Below, in pieces: positions 1-12,156 of a DNA stretch of 64,000 nt. Every line of letters begins with the position of its first letter. Position 1 is the stretch's first letter. Position numbers and translations under genes: made by a program. Source of the DNA: Pisaster brevispinus. Its lineage: Eukaryota > Echinodermata > Asteroidea > Forcipulatida > Asteriidae. Below the pieces are notes generated by a model. It had not been told where the DNA came from and searched no databases. It saw nothing but the letters and a program-made list of their open reading frames with translations. The stretch lies in NCBI GenBank assembly GCA_023634235.1, contig JAMKCF010000001.1, positions 4,219,140 to 4,283,139 of the forward strand. Direction: 5' to 3'.

Positions 1-2700
1 TATAGGACCCGTCTCGGTTAGGATTCGACTGTCAAGGCAATCTCCGACGCCTTGCCGGGATTGGGCTAGTCTTGAAATCAAGTCGGTAATTGTTGTGCGG
101 TCCAGTTGTGGGGACGGTACACACATCCTCGATCCCAATATGTGTGTGAGTCGGTCGCAATTACCGTCTTGAATAACTTGTACCCAGCTTTGTACACATG
201 CAATTGGACTTGCTACCAAAATTGGACGGAGCAGTTTGATTGGTTAAGAATCGTGAAGACATGAATATTCATCATACATCTAGCAGCGTGTGGCATCTTG
301 CAGCTATACCAGGCGCACACTTCATTCTTTGATAGGGGGTTTATTATTGATAGTAAAATTTTATGATAATGCATTGGTCAAATTTATCTTAAAAGAAAGT
401 TAAGAAATGTTTACAATGATTGAAATATTATGTTTTTTTACATTGATGTTGGCAAATAAACTGTCATTCATATAAAAAAAAAAAGCCAACAGAAAAGATA
501 CATTCCCATGTTTATAATGAATTCTTCCAATTTTGTCAGACGAGCTAACATTGGCTCTCTCTAGGGCAACTTTTACATATGCAATGTATAATTTACCATA
601 CATGAATATTCGGCTGGGAACAAGCTATTCAAGTCGTTAGAGCTGACGGACCTTGCCACGCGCTACCTACGACCGTTGCATGAATGTACATTATAATCGC
701 ACTGTGACTGTTGCATGAACGGCAGGATGTGTGTTTGTAATAGGCAGCGCTGGCAGACAAATAGACACTGACTAACGACTTGTCATCAAGTCTAGGATTG
801 GGCAATCATGGCGCAATCAGCAAGCTTGCAGTTGTGTCCAATTTCTTACTTAATCGTTAATTATCGTGCGAATACACTGTTGCTTGATATGTTTGCATCG
901 ACTGAAATAGCTCTTTATATTGAACAACATTTGTGTTTTAAAAATTATTTGTGTCTTAATTAAGGGTAACTAAAATTGATCTTATTTTGAAAATGTATGG
1001 TCTTTGACTGTGATGACTCCATCCTCCGTAAAGTGAGAGTGTAGGATCCGACCCTTCACAATAAATATTGAGATGACTCTCAACACCTGATGATCTTTAA
1101 AATAGCTCTTTAATCCTTTACTGAAGCTTGTATTGACATGAATGCTGACCCACAAGTATAATACAAAACCAATACAAAACCCCGCAAACAAATAACATAC
1201 TCACGTTACCAGTTGTCTCTAAATCTGGGTTTTCATATTTTAAGTTGGATGAACTTGTACAAACATGTCTACCCTCATGAGTGAACAAATGTTATAAAAA
1301 TCTACAGCAATATTAATCACCTTCACTGACAAGTCATTGTGCGTGCACGGTTTGATACACTATCAGCCATGAGACACTGAAATCCACGATCCACCCACAC
1401 GCAAAATAGCTTACACGATATTACAACGTGTGTGTGCACACGGCGGTTTCGGCATACGCAACACAACGGTCATGCTGTACACTCACGTAGCCATCAACGC
1501 TACTGCTTAATACCAGATCGCCGTGGGTAAAAAAATTAAAAATTTGACAGGTTTACATCAAATGTTTGTCAAATACAATAATTATCTACAGCATAAACAC
1601 ACCCCAAATGGTTTTCAATAAACAAATATTCAACTGCAACGTGTTGGACGAGCAACCTTTACGTACAAATGGGAACGAACGGATGACATTATCTGTCTCA
1701 AGAATGTGATTATCTACATTTGAACTTACTGTTTGAACCGAAAGGAAAGGTCAAAGTTGGGTCACGTTTGTCACTAACATTTCTAATGTGTCACAATTTA
1801 CAAGACGGCGCAAAGACTATGACTTAATGACATTCGTTTCAGGAAAGTTTTTTTTCTTCAAATTTGCACTTCCTGTTTGTACCGGAAGCAAAGGTATATA
1901 TTGGGTCAATGTTCTAATGGAAATATCACAAGTAAACAACAGTAATGCACAATCATTACGACCTCATGGCATTTTTGAACTTACTGTTTAAGGTTAAGGT
2001 TGACTTGCTCATGAGTCAATTGTTGAACTAAAACAGCTAACAAACCCTGATATAAATTTATATATGAATATTTATCTTCAAGCAAACTTAAATGTGTCAC
2101 AATTTACAAGACCGTGCAAATAGTATTACTTTATGTCAATCGTTTCAGGAAATGTGATTTAAAAAATGTGTACTAAGGAATATCACAAATGCTGTAAGCT
2201 ACAATACAGCACAAACATTACGCCTTTATGACATCTGATTCTAGAGGTATGATTTTGTAATTTTTGAGCTTCCTGTCTGGACCGGAAGTAAAGCCACAAT
2301 ACAACAAAATATTACAATTTAATGGCATTTTGTTAAAGAGATATGTTTTTTAAATTTTGAGCTTCCTGTTCGGACCGACAGTAGAGGTCAAAGTTGGTCA
2401 TTGTTTTTAATTAATTGTTGAAATTGTGTGTAAGCTTCAAAACAACAGAAATAAAACGACTTTATGTCATGTGGTTCAGGAGAAATCATCTGTTAATTGG
2501 AAAAGAAAAAAGTCAAAGTGAGGTCATTGTTTAGAATAAATTGTTGGAATTGTTGTAAGCTACATACAGCACACACAATACGACTTCGGGACACGTGGCT
2601 CAGGAGATATGGACTGTTAAATGAATAAGCTTTAAACTACCGTAATTTGACACCTGATGACGTCACAGCAAAAAAAACTGTTTTTCATACTAATAACATA
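1..2700. repeat. Left arm of a large inverted duplication
   Basis: Read in reverse complement, this stretch matches about 29740-32570 in order. The first 60 bases match 32510-32570, 1000-1200 matches 32100-32290, 1330-1540 matches 31690-31870, and 1550-1720 matches 31490-31680. The right arm carries about 1 kb extra near 30.4-31.4 kb. No convincing gene lies inside; the short ORFs here are not supported by any family. The copied block probably continues to 5764 (exon 3 remnant), so this is part of a larger inverted duplication of the 3' half of an SLC16 gene and its downstream DNA. Confidence 0.8.
1740..2660 (+). repeat. Degenerate tandem array of a ~130-150-bp unit
   Basis: Repeated blocks contain a recurring CTTCCTGTTTGGACCGGAAG-like word (near 1862, 2270 and 2364), followed by a GGTCAAAG-type word and then a TGTAAGCTACAA...ATGAC-type stretch. 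Units are diverged and of uneven length. The array ends near 2645 with a conserved TTTGACACCTGATGACGTCA boundary. The same units recur inverted at 29720-30400 and 32600-33100, and singly near 9846, 34440 and 34580, so this is a dispersed family and not a local duplication only. Confidence 0.65.
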
Positions 2701-2764
2701 GTGTTTCAATTTCCTTTTATGTGGACCTCTTTTGTTAACAAGTCCACACTTCCGTTAATGTTTT

Positions 2765-4335
2765 TATACTTACGTATAACTGAAAGAAATTTACGTATAT
2801 ATTGACGATTTGTGCCCCAATTCACAAATATTTACTTAAATATTGACGTGAATATTTGCGAATCGGGGCACTAAAAACGTGAATATTCACATAAACATTT
2901 ACGTGAATATGCACGATTTGTCCTTCAATCTCAAATATTGACGTGAATATTTGCGATATGTGCCCCCAATCACAAATATTTACGTAAATATATCATCCGT
3001 GAATATTTTGTTTCTTTCCAGCTAGCCTCTTATTCGGCCGAAATTTCTATCTGCGGATTCCGTGGCCGGCCAACCGCGTATTCAGGACATTTAGAATCCA
3101 TGCAGTTCAAGGCGGTAACAATTCTGTTTTCCCTTCTTTCTAGTTTGAGGATTAAAAAAAAAAACTCTTTCTATAAAATCACTGAACATACTTAAAAGTA
3201 GAATACAATTATTTGGCTGACCATTTAGTGAGTATTTAGCCGATCATCCAGACCATAATAGACAACTGTTGGAAAACTTGTGCATTCACCCGGAAGTAAA
3301 TGTATACCCTTATGTTGCAAAAAAGAAGAAATTTGTATTATTTAGTCTGATAAACCATATCACTTGCCACACTTGATTTTGAAGGTGGCTCTTCTATAAC
3401 CAATTATTATCTAATTAGCCATAAGAACACAAGGCATTTTTTGTCAAATATTCAAACGGTTAAGGTAAAATAGTGACAAAAACTGACCATAGCATTCACG
3501 CCAATGTAAGTACCCTTTACCTAGCATAAAAGTAAAATTTTATTCTATAATCTGACAGACCATACCGCTAGTTACACTTAATTTGGGAGTTGGCTAATTT
3601 GGATCACCAATAGCGGTTGAGTGTTGAAATTGACCAAAGCATTCGATAACGTATGATAGAACATTGCGTGTGTTTTAGCAGTTAATTATTTATTACTTAA
3701 TGATCCGAGTTCACCGACTTCGAAATTATCTGTGCCCATCAGTGGTATGGTCTATCAGTATGGGAAAAAAAAACCTTTTAAACAGCGTGAAGGGTACATG
3801 TACTTAATTTCAGGTGAGCGCAATTTTTTCAAGAGTTGTGTACAATGGTCTGGATGATGAGGTCTTAATTGTGGTGTTTAATTACTCTCTAATTTGATCA
3901 GCAGAATAATCTAATTCTAACTTCAAGTATGCTAAGTGAACAAATTATACCGACAAAGAAAGTTTTTTTTTTTTAATCGTTCAAATAATTAGAAAGAAGG
4001 GGAGACAGATATATACCTCCTTGAACTGCATGGATTATAATTGTCCTGAATACGCGGCTGGAAATTTCGGCCAGTGCGCGGCTAGCTGGAAATAAATATT
4101 CACGGATGACTGGGTTTGCGACTTGGGCACAAATCGTGAATATTTACGTAAATATTTACGTAAATATTTGCGAATGGGGGTACAAACCGTAAATATTTAC
4201 GTAAATATTTACGTAAATATTCACAATGTTGGCCTCAATCGCAACTTTTTACGCGAATATATACGTGAATATTTGCGAATTGGGGCAAAAGCCGTAAATT
4301 TTTACATAAATGTTCACGTAAATATATATGTTTGA
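2765..4335. mobile_element. Foldback (long inverted repeat) element
   Basis: The element is close to one long imperfect palindrome centred near 3550. Outer parts (about 2765-3010 and 4090-4335) are built of short subrepeats around TTTACGTAAATATT and TTTGCGAAT. Inner parts also mirror each other: 3125-3180 pairs with 3960-4015 (CCTTCTTTCTA and TAGAAAGAAGG, with poly-A opposite poly-T), and CATCCAGACCAT near 3245 pairs with ATGGTCTGGATGATG near 3850. No transposase ORF is visible. Long arms made of subrepeats are typical of foldback transposons, such as the TU elements described in sea urchin. Exact ends and target duplication were not resolved. Confidence 0.75.
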
Positions 4336-5260
4336 TGTCCCTTCAGGGCCACCATACCAGTCCCCTTCATTCTCTTTTTCTCATTGCTGCAATGAGATTT
4401 TTTTTCTCCTGATCTTCATATTAAATATTGTCTGATACATTGTCTTATCATAAGACAATAACATTGTGAAGAGCCAGTGTTCACTGCGTGGTAATGACCA
4501 TGTTGGTGGCTCGTTGCTGTTAATCGACCATGCCGACGACCAGCCACCGGCTACTCGTACTGTTGTTGCCATTAATTTAACATCAATGATAACAAATTAT
4601 ATCACAGTAAAAATTATCAGAACGTGAGATCGTTCTTTCGCCAATATTTTTTTTAAATTGTTCTATTCATGTTCAATGGCCATTCGTAAGGCTGTTCAGT
4701 TTAAACATGAACTTCATGAAGCATATTTTCAAGAACCAGACTATGAGCTTTGGAAATTGGCTCTTCCATAAGTAAACATACTTAGGTTAGTGTTTTGCTT
4801 TATGTTTTGCATTCTGTTGTTTGAGCTTTCATGGCATTTCTGCCTCCAGTTTAAATACAGTATAGCAAAAACTGTCAGTAGAAAAAGCAAAACTTCAGCC
4901 ATCTTGGCTGATGATTTGACAGCAGTGTTTCCCGTTCATTAGATCAATAGCTCATCTTAGACCCACTGCCTTTTACCCAAAATCTTGGGATTATAACGTG
5001 TTTAAATTCGAGTTACTTCTTGTTTAATTTTTGAAACCCCTGACTCAATAATTTCAGGGAATTCTGACGACAATAAATTTTGAATAACACAAAAGTACCG
5101 GTTTCTATACCATGGAACTTTAAACGTATAAGTAAATATATTACTTTTTAATTTTTTAACAGAGGCTGAATTTGTTTTACTCTTATATTTTATGCACAGA
5201 CCAGGCCCGTAAATAGGGGCTTTGCTAATGCGCCAATGTACATTTTCTCTCAAATTCATA
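4336..5260. other. Intergenic, no gene recognised
   Basis: Sequence between the foldback element and the SLC16 exon 3 remnant. It has two small perfect inverted repeats: 4380-4396 (CTCATTGC / GCAATGAG) and 4440-4458 (TTGTCTTAT / ATAAGACAA, one-base loop). A - strand ORF of 85 codons (5002-5259) begins where exon 4 would be expected in the inverted gene copy, but it does not resemble exon 4 or any family I know. Confidence 0.5.
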
Positions 5261-5266
5261 TAAATA

Positions 5267-5764
5267 AATTAGAAGATCATAATGTCAAAAACAGAATCAT
5301 AGATAAGATGGCCCTACTATATGAAAAAGCTAGACCTAAAAAGAATACAGTCAAGTTAGCAGGAATAACAGTCATTCGATGAGCCGACTGTTAATTACAT
5401 GACTGAACTTTTAAAAAAACAAAACAACAACCGTGTTAAAAGACTATGCTATGTAAAATTCTGCTACAAAGGTTGAATATTCTTTTCGCCCTTGATCTAC
5501 AAGAAATAATCAGATGTCTTTGACTACAATTTGACATTCAAAAGTTGTATTTCAACAGAAATGTGATTAAATTGAAAAATTAGTTAGCGTTCTCGTTGCA
5601 GACGAGACACGAGAACTCACCTGGTCAGTATAAAAGTAAAGTCGAACCAGTCGCAAGTCCCAACCCTCCCAATACATGCCCCTTCTGTCCTTTACCAATT
5701 GTCTCTTTAATGACAACATCCAGGAGTATTGAAGTCATTGATAAAGAGTTTCCGTTGAATTTGT
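5267..5764 (-). pseudogene. SLC16-like fragment: end of exon 3 plus intron 3
   Basis: On the - strand, 5764-5621 encodes a degenerate version of the last ~45 residues of exon 3 of the transporter genes (ILLDVVIKET, GLGLATGS), followed by a GTGAGTT splice donor at 5620-5619 as in gene 2. Next to the donor the reading frame meets TGA, and a few bases are missing relative to gene 2, so it cannot encode the normal TM11 end. Downstream on the - strand, intron 3 can be followed: the stretch ending TAGTAGGGCCATC and ATGATCTTCT matches 27900-28035 of gene 2. Similarity stops just before the exon 4 acceptor. This links the fragment to the inverted copy of the 27.7-32.6 kb block. Confidence 0.8.
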
Positions 5765-5945
5765 GAACATTGACGTGCGGTGATATCTCATAATCCCAAT
5801 TGTTTAGGATTGTGAGCTTGTGCACACGGTTAAAAAAAAATTGTGGGGCGATTATGATTATTATTGTTTTTTTCTTCTATTATTACTTGTTTTATTGTAC
5901 TTCTTCTGTTTTTCTTTTTGGTTGGGGGAGGAGGGCGAATATGAA

Positions 5946-6045
5946 AGAAATTGTACAGAATGTAGTTTTGGTTTTTCTACTGACAGTTGTTGCTGTTATG
6001 TGGTTAAACTTGAGGCAGAGGCGGCATGAAAGCTCAAACAAAAGA
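5946..6045 (+). pseudogene. SLC16-like exon 4 remnant, + strand
   Basis: About 40 bases from 5972 closely match the TM12 part of exon 4 of pseudogene 4 (63283-63325): one frame reads LTVVAVMWLNLRQ, against LTVVAVLWLNWRQ there. The start of the exon, including the DTIGDY segment and its acceptor, is not recognisable. It lies in opposite orientation to, and 180 bases from, the exon 3 remnant, so the two are not parts of one linear gene. The surrounding DNA (5765-5900) instead matches 29220-29620 in direct orientation. Confidence 0.6.
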
Positions 6046-7089
6046 ATGCAAACAAATGTAACCGAACACCAAGTATTTTTTTACTTATGGAAGTGTCAAT
6101 TTCCAAGCCTCATAGTCTGGTACTTGAAAATATGCTTAAATATAGTTAAAACTTAATGTCACGGACAGGGGTAGGGTGGTTCAACCATGTTGTTGTGGTA
6201 GTCCGTTAACTTTTTAGAAGTTGGATGCCCACTCACAGAGATTAATCAACTTAAACAAAGAAAGTCAAAACAATATAATTTTTGGACCATAAATGATGAT
6301 TTGGATTTATTTCCAAGCAAGTTCGCAAATAATTAGCTGGCAGAAGTACTGTAAGTATGATGGACAGGAGGGTCGGACAATAGCTTGACCTCGACTCCCT
6401 CGAGTTACATAAATCCTACCAAAATGATCACAGAAATCCCATTGACCCAGTTAAGGGAGGTTAAATAATATTAGTATAATCCAACTCAATCAGTCCAATT
6501 AATTATCCCTGTAAATATCCATGGAGGAGGAGGAGGAGGAGGAGGAGGAGGAGGAGGAGGAGGAGGAGGAGGAGGTTGGGGTTGCATTCACCTCCATGCC
6601 ACCATTATTAGGACCGTAGAACCTCTGAATTTTCTAGTACTTTGAATATATTCAGTTAATCTGATGCATTGTAGGAAATCGTAGTAAGTCCTCATAAAGT
6701 AGGTGATAACAGCGGGCGTATCCCCTGTCGCTGGAACTTGAATTAAAGCGGCTGGCGCTGCAGTAGTTCATATGATCTAACCAGGTCATTTTGCCATTGG
6801 ATTAAGGGCCTCTCGACCAATCAGAAGGCAGGATTTGGGGTCACGTGTTACGCAGAAATGCGTAAAGCTTGGAGTAAAGCTTTGAGAGCGCAACCATTTT
6901 TCAAAAAGGGGTGCGTCGGCAAGCGTGAGGAGATGTTTTGTTGACATTGTAATATTAATAATCGTATGATAGTAGTGTTGTTAAACTATCCAAACAATAC
7001 ACAGACAAGTTTGAGTTATGTTTATTAAGGTAATATTGATTAATAAATAAGACCCGCTCACTTTAATATGGACAAGCTTTACCTTCGTG
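6046..7089. other. Intergenic with microsatellite
   Basis: No gene recognised. It holds the GGA microsatellite at 6523-6575; the rest is unique-looking sequence. The left edge of the duplicated transporter-upstream block lies near 7090. Confidence 0.5.
6523..6575 (+). repeat. (GGA)n microsatellite
   Basis: Uninterrupted GGA triplets over 53 bases. Purine-only on this strand, so it could form triplex or quadruplex-like structures. Confidence 0.95.
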
Positions 7090-8300
7090 AATGGTGTATG
7101 ACAATCGGAAAGTCACACGGATCTTTACCATACATGTTGTTACGGCGCCACCCTACGTATGACGAAATGGTCCAGTGCCCAACCAACAGTGTAGCCATAT
7201 AATCGTTCCCCCACTCAGGGTGGCAGACTAAGCACACTTCAGCAATAACAACACAACGGGCTTATTGAGACAAGTTGGGATGATTAATTCCATCAAGTTT
7301 TATCTCGCAAACACGGTCCGATGGTATCTACGCTGGAAATTATTATTTGAAATCTGGTTGTTTTGTTCCAATGTATTCCATAGTCTTGTATGATAAACCT
7401 ATGTTCATGCACACTCTGCATGGATATAAGCTGACTAAAGTCACGGGCTTGTGTGCATGAAACTCACCAAAGTGAAAGAAAATGGTCCACGTATGAACGA
7501 AACATCCAATGGCCATAAAGTAAATTACCGTACTTTGAGTGTTTCGAAACAGTAATTGTTTTACCTAATGTCCAATTCGCCGTATTTTTGACCACGTGAG
7601 GGCGTATGTGGATAAATTGCACATGATGAAAAACAAGTAAACAAACAGGGTTTTTTCACTGTTTTATCGCTATTTTTTATGTATTTCTTCATTGGTGCAA
7701 GATAACTACAAACAGGCAATTATAATAAGCTGAAACTGCTATTGTGATGCAAGACATTCCTGATGACAGCGCCCTCATGCGGTCAAAATATGGTCAATTG
7801 TCGAATCGCTTCACATCCGTTTTCTACATCACCGTCTTATTGGTACTTGGGTTTTATATAATAATATGGAGAGACTTAATCATAACTGCAAAGCTTTATT
7901 ACCGCTAGTCCCTACTTTTCGATTGAATAGACCATGCAAGTCTCGCGCGTATTCGAACATTTTTGGGACCACTGTGGTCCCCCGTACATTGCTTTAACGC
8001 GTTAAAGAAACAAACTCACGCGCTTTAACGGATCCCAATGTTCGAATACGCTCGAGACTTGCACAGTCTATTGTCGCATGAAGATTTTCAGCTCGCTTTT
8101 TGTTACGCTAACTCGCCTTTCATCTTAGATAGTCCGACCAAGACTTCCAGTCATCTTTTGATATCTCATAAATGAATATGTCCGCCTGCGTTCCCATTCC
8201 TTCAATCGATTTAGGTTTCCAACTTATTTTTCGTCTATTTCGTCACTAAATCGTTTCCAAAACTTAGGGTTTTCTCAGTGTTATCATTCGTTTTTGTTAA
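7090..8300 (+). repeat. Duplicated 5' flank, copy A (upstream of gene 1)
   Basis: Collinear with 22265-24290 upstream of gene 2. Shared landmarks are TTACGGCGCCA near 7141 and 22301, CCCCCACTCAGGGTG near 7209 and 22371, and TTTTCAGCTCGCTTTTTGTTACG near 8088 and 24046. Differences are discrete insertions: a 141-bp MITE here at 7929-8069, and about 830 bp in the other copy at 23164-23993. The shared block presumably includes promoter sequence, but no clear core promoter was identified. Confidence 0.8.
7929..8069. mobile_element. 141-bp MITE with 33-bp inverted ends
   Basis: Ends mirror each other: AGACCATGCAAGTCTCG at the left against AGACTGTGCAAGTCTCG read inward from the right, continuing through CGTATTCGAACATT. 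It is flanked by AT on both sides (7927-7928 and 8070-8071). The homologous position in copy B (near 24029) has a single AT and no insert, so the boundaries and the 2-bp target duplication are supported by an empty site. It has no coding capacity. Confidence 0.85.
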
Positions 8301-10545
8301 GGCTCAGCATTGAAATCGTTGTGATTAAGGTGAAATACGGCCGCTATATGTAAACGTACGTGTTACACCACCCCCTTTAGAACAAAAAATGCATCAAAAA
8401 CAAAGTATCAATGCAGTATTGTATCCGGTGTAATCACGCAGTTGTCAGTCGTGTTGATTTCAACGAGCATCTTACTTTGTTTATTTTATGTATGCATTGT
8501 AATATTATTTTAAACAGATTTAAGTAACACACAAGTCTGGATCAGCGCTCTCTCATCTCCCATATTCCCCGTGAAAGAGTGCTTTCGTCGACAAAGTAAA
8601 CGCAATCACTCAAAAACCATCTCTTTCAGAGTATTATTGTTCTAGTCATTTCCCAACATGATAAACATTGTGTATACATGAACTAACTTGATTATTGAAA
8701 ACTAAGTGCATCGCACAATGAACGGGTATAGAGGTCAATACATTGCAATCCAATGGCTGAACTTACCATCTAAAGTTTATAAATGTTTTTGGACAGGGGA
8801 TCTGCTGTATCATGAAACAGATCGATGGTCCTGTGAAATATCGGGTGATGCCAAATGCAGTTTACATCAAGCTATAAATGCATCAGGGGCACTGCACAGA
8901 TACATGGCACCGCACTTCACCGTCAGCAACCGACTGAGAGTGTTGTCACGTAAGTACTAAGCTGGCTTGCCTATTGTTCTGGTTTTTATTCAGCAGGCAT
9001 GAAGGTTCATGTCTCACGTCAATGAACACGTAAACAGACGCCATAAGAACATGTTTGAATGACCATCATGGCGTGGAAAGGACTCTGTGTTAGAGTAGGG
9101 CATATGTAAAAGTATTTCACAACTCGTTTTCAGTATGTGATATTTACAACAAGATGCCCACTGTTGATCGCATGGAAGCACAAATAAAAGCATTCTAAAT
9201 ACAGTTATCGGTGTGCAATTATTACTAGTAGCTTTACAATTTCATGAGCCTCAGAAACACCTGGTTGAAATTTGTAATGTTCAAACATCTCATTGTAGTC
9301 GTAAAAAACAATCATAGTGCAACAAAACGACTCTGTTACTTTATTGACTGTTATGATTTTATTTACTGCCTTGTTAAAGCAAATGTACAACATTGGAAAT
9401 TGTCAATAACTAGTATCTACACTTAATGTGACCCGACATACACATAGAATATCAAACCTGCGAAAGTTTAAGGTCTTCGAAGTCATGAGAAAACAGTGAA
9501 AACCCGATTAGGTATTTCAACTGTTTTCAAACATTGGATTTTATCACCAGTGTTAAAGACTATTTTTATTACTCATTTCCTAAAAACTACAGCATTTCAA
9601 GCAAAACTATTTCAAGGGAAGTTTTCCACCTGACCATCTTTGTACAATGAAAACTTATGTTAAAATCGGTGAAAATTTATGTTTCAACCTTACCAATGTT
9701 GTACACACCATTTAAAACCACGTAAGGAGCAAGTATAAAGAGCAGTATAAAAATTTACAACGTGCTTTTGATATGAAAGAAGATTTACAAATATTGACAG
9801 AAAACCTATTTCAAATAAATCTTTATATTATCTGATCTTATTTAAACTTCCGTTTTGAACAGGAAGTCAGGTCAAACCATGTCGCTTACAAATAACATTT
9901 ACTCTCACACATCAAACTTTTAAGAGGCGAAGCAAAGATTCAAATCATAACAGCTGTGGTTCTAAAGATATGCATTAAAAACGATTGGTAAAACTGCACC
10001 TTTAAGGTGACGTCATGTTACAACTGATGAGTAATTTTTCAAGGAAAACACATTTTTCAACATATCTCTGCTTGAGTACATCCAAAAGTTCAGCTCAATT
10101 GAGAAATTTGTTATGTAGATGAAGCCTTGAAAATTGATATTTAAGGTGACGTTATGTAAAACCTGATGGGGTCACCGTGACAGGACCTAAAATACTGGAA
10201 TATCTAGTAAAGATTTATTTTGAACTTAACCTGCCGCTAGAGGGCAGTCTTGAATTTTGGTGACACCATTGGTCTTATTTTTTAAAACCAGACCTTTTTC
10301 AGCCTACAACATCATTGAAAACAACTTTTTAAAAAGTTGCCACTTTTAAATTACAAGGCCTTTGCGGTTTCGACAGGAAGTATATATCACGTAACCGCGT
10401 ATGAATGCATTCAACATTGCTGTTACAAAAAAAATGTCACATGTAAACCAAACTCTCTCTTTATAACTATTCACAAACCCATTACTTTGAAATTAAATCT
10501 AACTGCACCATCAAACTCATCATATGACTGAAGCTCAATATAAAG
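8301..10545. other. Segment present only upstream of gene 1
   Basis: Copy B has only ~140 bases between the matching flanks (24290-24430), so about 2.2 kb was either inserted here or lost there. It contains degenerate members of the CTTCC...GGAAG repeat family near 9846-10290, with GTGACGTCATGTTA-type words at 10010 and 10145. An ORF at 8706-8960 followed by a possible GTAAGT donor is noted, but I recognise no protein family. Confidence 0.5.
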
Positions 10546-10821
10546 ACAGAACCTGAATAATGACATGGCTGTGGTTTGACCCCATGCCCCTTTATCTTTT
10601 CATTTCTTTCCACTTGGCTTCTTCCATTACACCGGTATACTTCTTGTGGATTTGAGTTTTCATGTAGCCTTTAGAATTAGACTGTATCCCGTGATCACAC
10701 AATAATAAACATATATGGGGGTACACATACCACAAATCGAGCACCAACTACAGATTAAGCGTTGCTGTTTTCCAGAATCTTCAATCTCAAGTCTTTAAAC
10801 TGACTGTGGGGTCGTTCCAAA
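10546..10821 (+). promoter_or_regulatory. Proximal upstream region of gene 1 exon 1
   Basis: Nearly identical in order to 24430-24690 upstream of gene 2: ATGGCTGTGGTTTGACC, CACACAATAATAAACATAT and CTTCAATCTCAAGTC are shared. Conservation between copies and the position just before the initiator ATG suggest that promoter and 5' UTR lie here. No TATA box or initiator is assigned. Confidence 0.4.
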
Positions 10822-11056
10822 ATGGCTCCCGGTTGCTTTGAACGCGTTTTAAACTCTTCAATTATGGATACTTTACGAGATGGTGGTCTTCATGGCTGGA
10901 TTGCTGTGTTAAGTTTATTTGCATCCACAATACTGTGGGCTGTTTTAGTAAAAGGCCTGGGTATGATGTTACCTATCCTACAAGAACAATTTGTCACTTC
11001 GACTTGGTTAATTGGCTGGATGGTTGCTACCGTAGAAGCGGGTGAATTTATATCAG
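10822..11056 (+). pseudogene. SLC16/MCT-like gene 1, orphan first exon
   Basis: Encodes an N-terminus starting MAPGCFERV, the MCT TM1 signature region (RDGGLHGW), TM1 with a lysine in VLVKGLG at the place of the substrate-site Lys of mammalian MCT1 TM1, and TM2 up to the splice donor CAG|GTAAAT at 11056/11057 (phase 1). No exon 2-4 of its own follows: intron 1 runs into a LINE and then stops at the Gmr1-like element at 18.07 kb, just short of where exon 2 should start. Reading through the donor adds about 26 residues and a stop at 11136. The exon itself is undamaged and its donor phase matches exon 2 of gene 2, so it could serve as an alternative first exon for that gene. Otherwise it is dead. 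Confidence 0.75.
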
Positions 11057-11316
11057 GTAAATTCAGAAGGCTTATTTGGAATTACGAAATTCCGCTTCGT
11101 GACTTTATAACAGAGGCGGAGGGTTCGGCTCCATAGATTTTGTATTTTATTTATTATTACTGGTTGTCTTTCTCCAATGTTTTTTCTCTTTTTTCTGTCT
11201 CAAGCAAAATTTTATACTAACATTGTCATATCACCAAAAATGAAATACCAGAATGTTATGCTAATTTGCACGAAAGACAGTTTGGTTTAAATACGCCAGC
11301 ACAATAACTTACACTC

Positions 11317-11326
11317 AACTTCCTTG
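11317..11326 (+). repeat. LINE target-site duplication, left
   Basis: AACTTCCTTG, repeated at 17604-17613 directly after the poly(A) tail. The duplicate copy of this intron (near 25165) has a single uninterrupted version of the site. Confidence 0.9.
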
Positions 11327-11415
11327 ACAATGACACCGTACTAAGGGGAAGGACGTGTTTACACAGGGCTCCGCGCTCCCCTTTTGAAACCACCCCATCC
11401 TGTACAGCCTAAAGT

Positions 11416-12156
11416 ATGCCACCAAATCAACGTGGAGTGAAGAAGTCCGGCCATGCCGCAACCTTAACCCAAACATCAGGTGAGGAAGCCGAGGAGACCC
11501 GTGGTGATGAAAAATGCGACCAACACGAGGAGTTTCGAACGTTCGTCCGCTCCACCCTTTCCAAGTTGGTGGAGGGCCAACAGCAGCTTGAAGCCAAACT
11601 GGCGGCCTCCATGAGTTCAACAGCCAGAGAATCGTTGAGTTAGAGGAGGGCAGGGCGTTTCTTGAGAAATCAGTCGCGTCGCTGAAATCAGAGCTGGTGA
11701 TGGTAAAAGAGCAACTTTCCAAGATACAGGTGGACGTCAACAAACAAGAACGTTTCTCCAGAAGAAACAACCTTCGAGTGGTCGGTGTGCCAAGGTCAGC
11801 AAACGAGAACTGCTCCGAGAAAATCTTGAACATACTTAAAACTAACTTTGGCATGGACATAAATCCCCCACACATCGAACGCGCCCACCGGGACGGTCAA
11901 GATAAAAACGGTAAGCCGGCTCATTTATGGTCAAGCTACTATCATACCCGGACAAGGTCAAAATCATGAAGACTTGCCGCAGCGCCTTGGAGGGATTGCC
12001 ACACTTCATTGTGGACGACCTCACCGCCGAGGACTGGCAGGAAAAGAAAAGATGGAAAAAGGAGGTAAAGTCACTTTATGACCAAGGGACAAAATTGAGA
12101 TTCTTTGCCGGTCGATGGAGAACAGGCAACGGCCAAGCCTTCACCTTTTCCAGATG
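11416..12156 (+). pseudogene. LINE ORF1 (coiled-coil RNA-binding protein), frameshifted
   Basis: Three overlapping frames together give an L1-group ORF1 protein. It starts MPPNQRGV with an acidic N-terminus, then a heptad-like region (ELVMVKEQLSKIQVDVNKQE), then the RRM-like part (FSRRNNLRVVGVP, followed by IERAHRDGQ), and a C-terminal domain (SYPDKVKIMKTCRSALEG) ending FAGRWRTGNGQAFTFSR. The frame breaks near 11635 and 11935, so no full-length protein can be made. In active L1-like elements this protein coats the RNA and helps target-primed reverse transcription. Confidence 0.85.

Noticed and set aside
4676..4771. 31-codon ORF starting MAIRKAVQFKHELHEA
   Set aside because: Too short to judge and no context supports a gene.
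5002..5259. 85-codon - strand ORF where exon 4 would be expected
   Set aside because: No similarity to exon 4 and no domain; an open frame in AT-rich DNA of this length can arise by chance.
5800..6156. 118-codon + ORF
   Set aside because: Mostly a T-rich tract plus the exon 4 remnant; its frame is not that of the transporter remnant.
8706..8960. 84-codon ORF followed by a GTAAGT donor-like site
   Set aside because: Could be an exon, but no family is recognised, no partner exon was found, and the block is absent from copy B.
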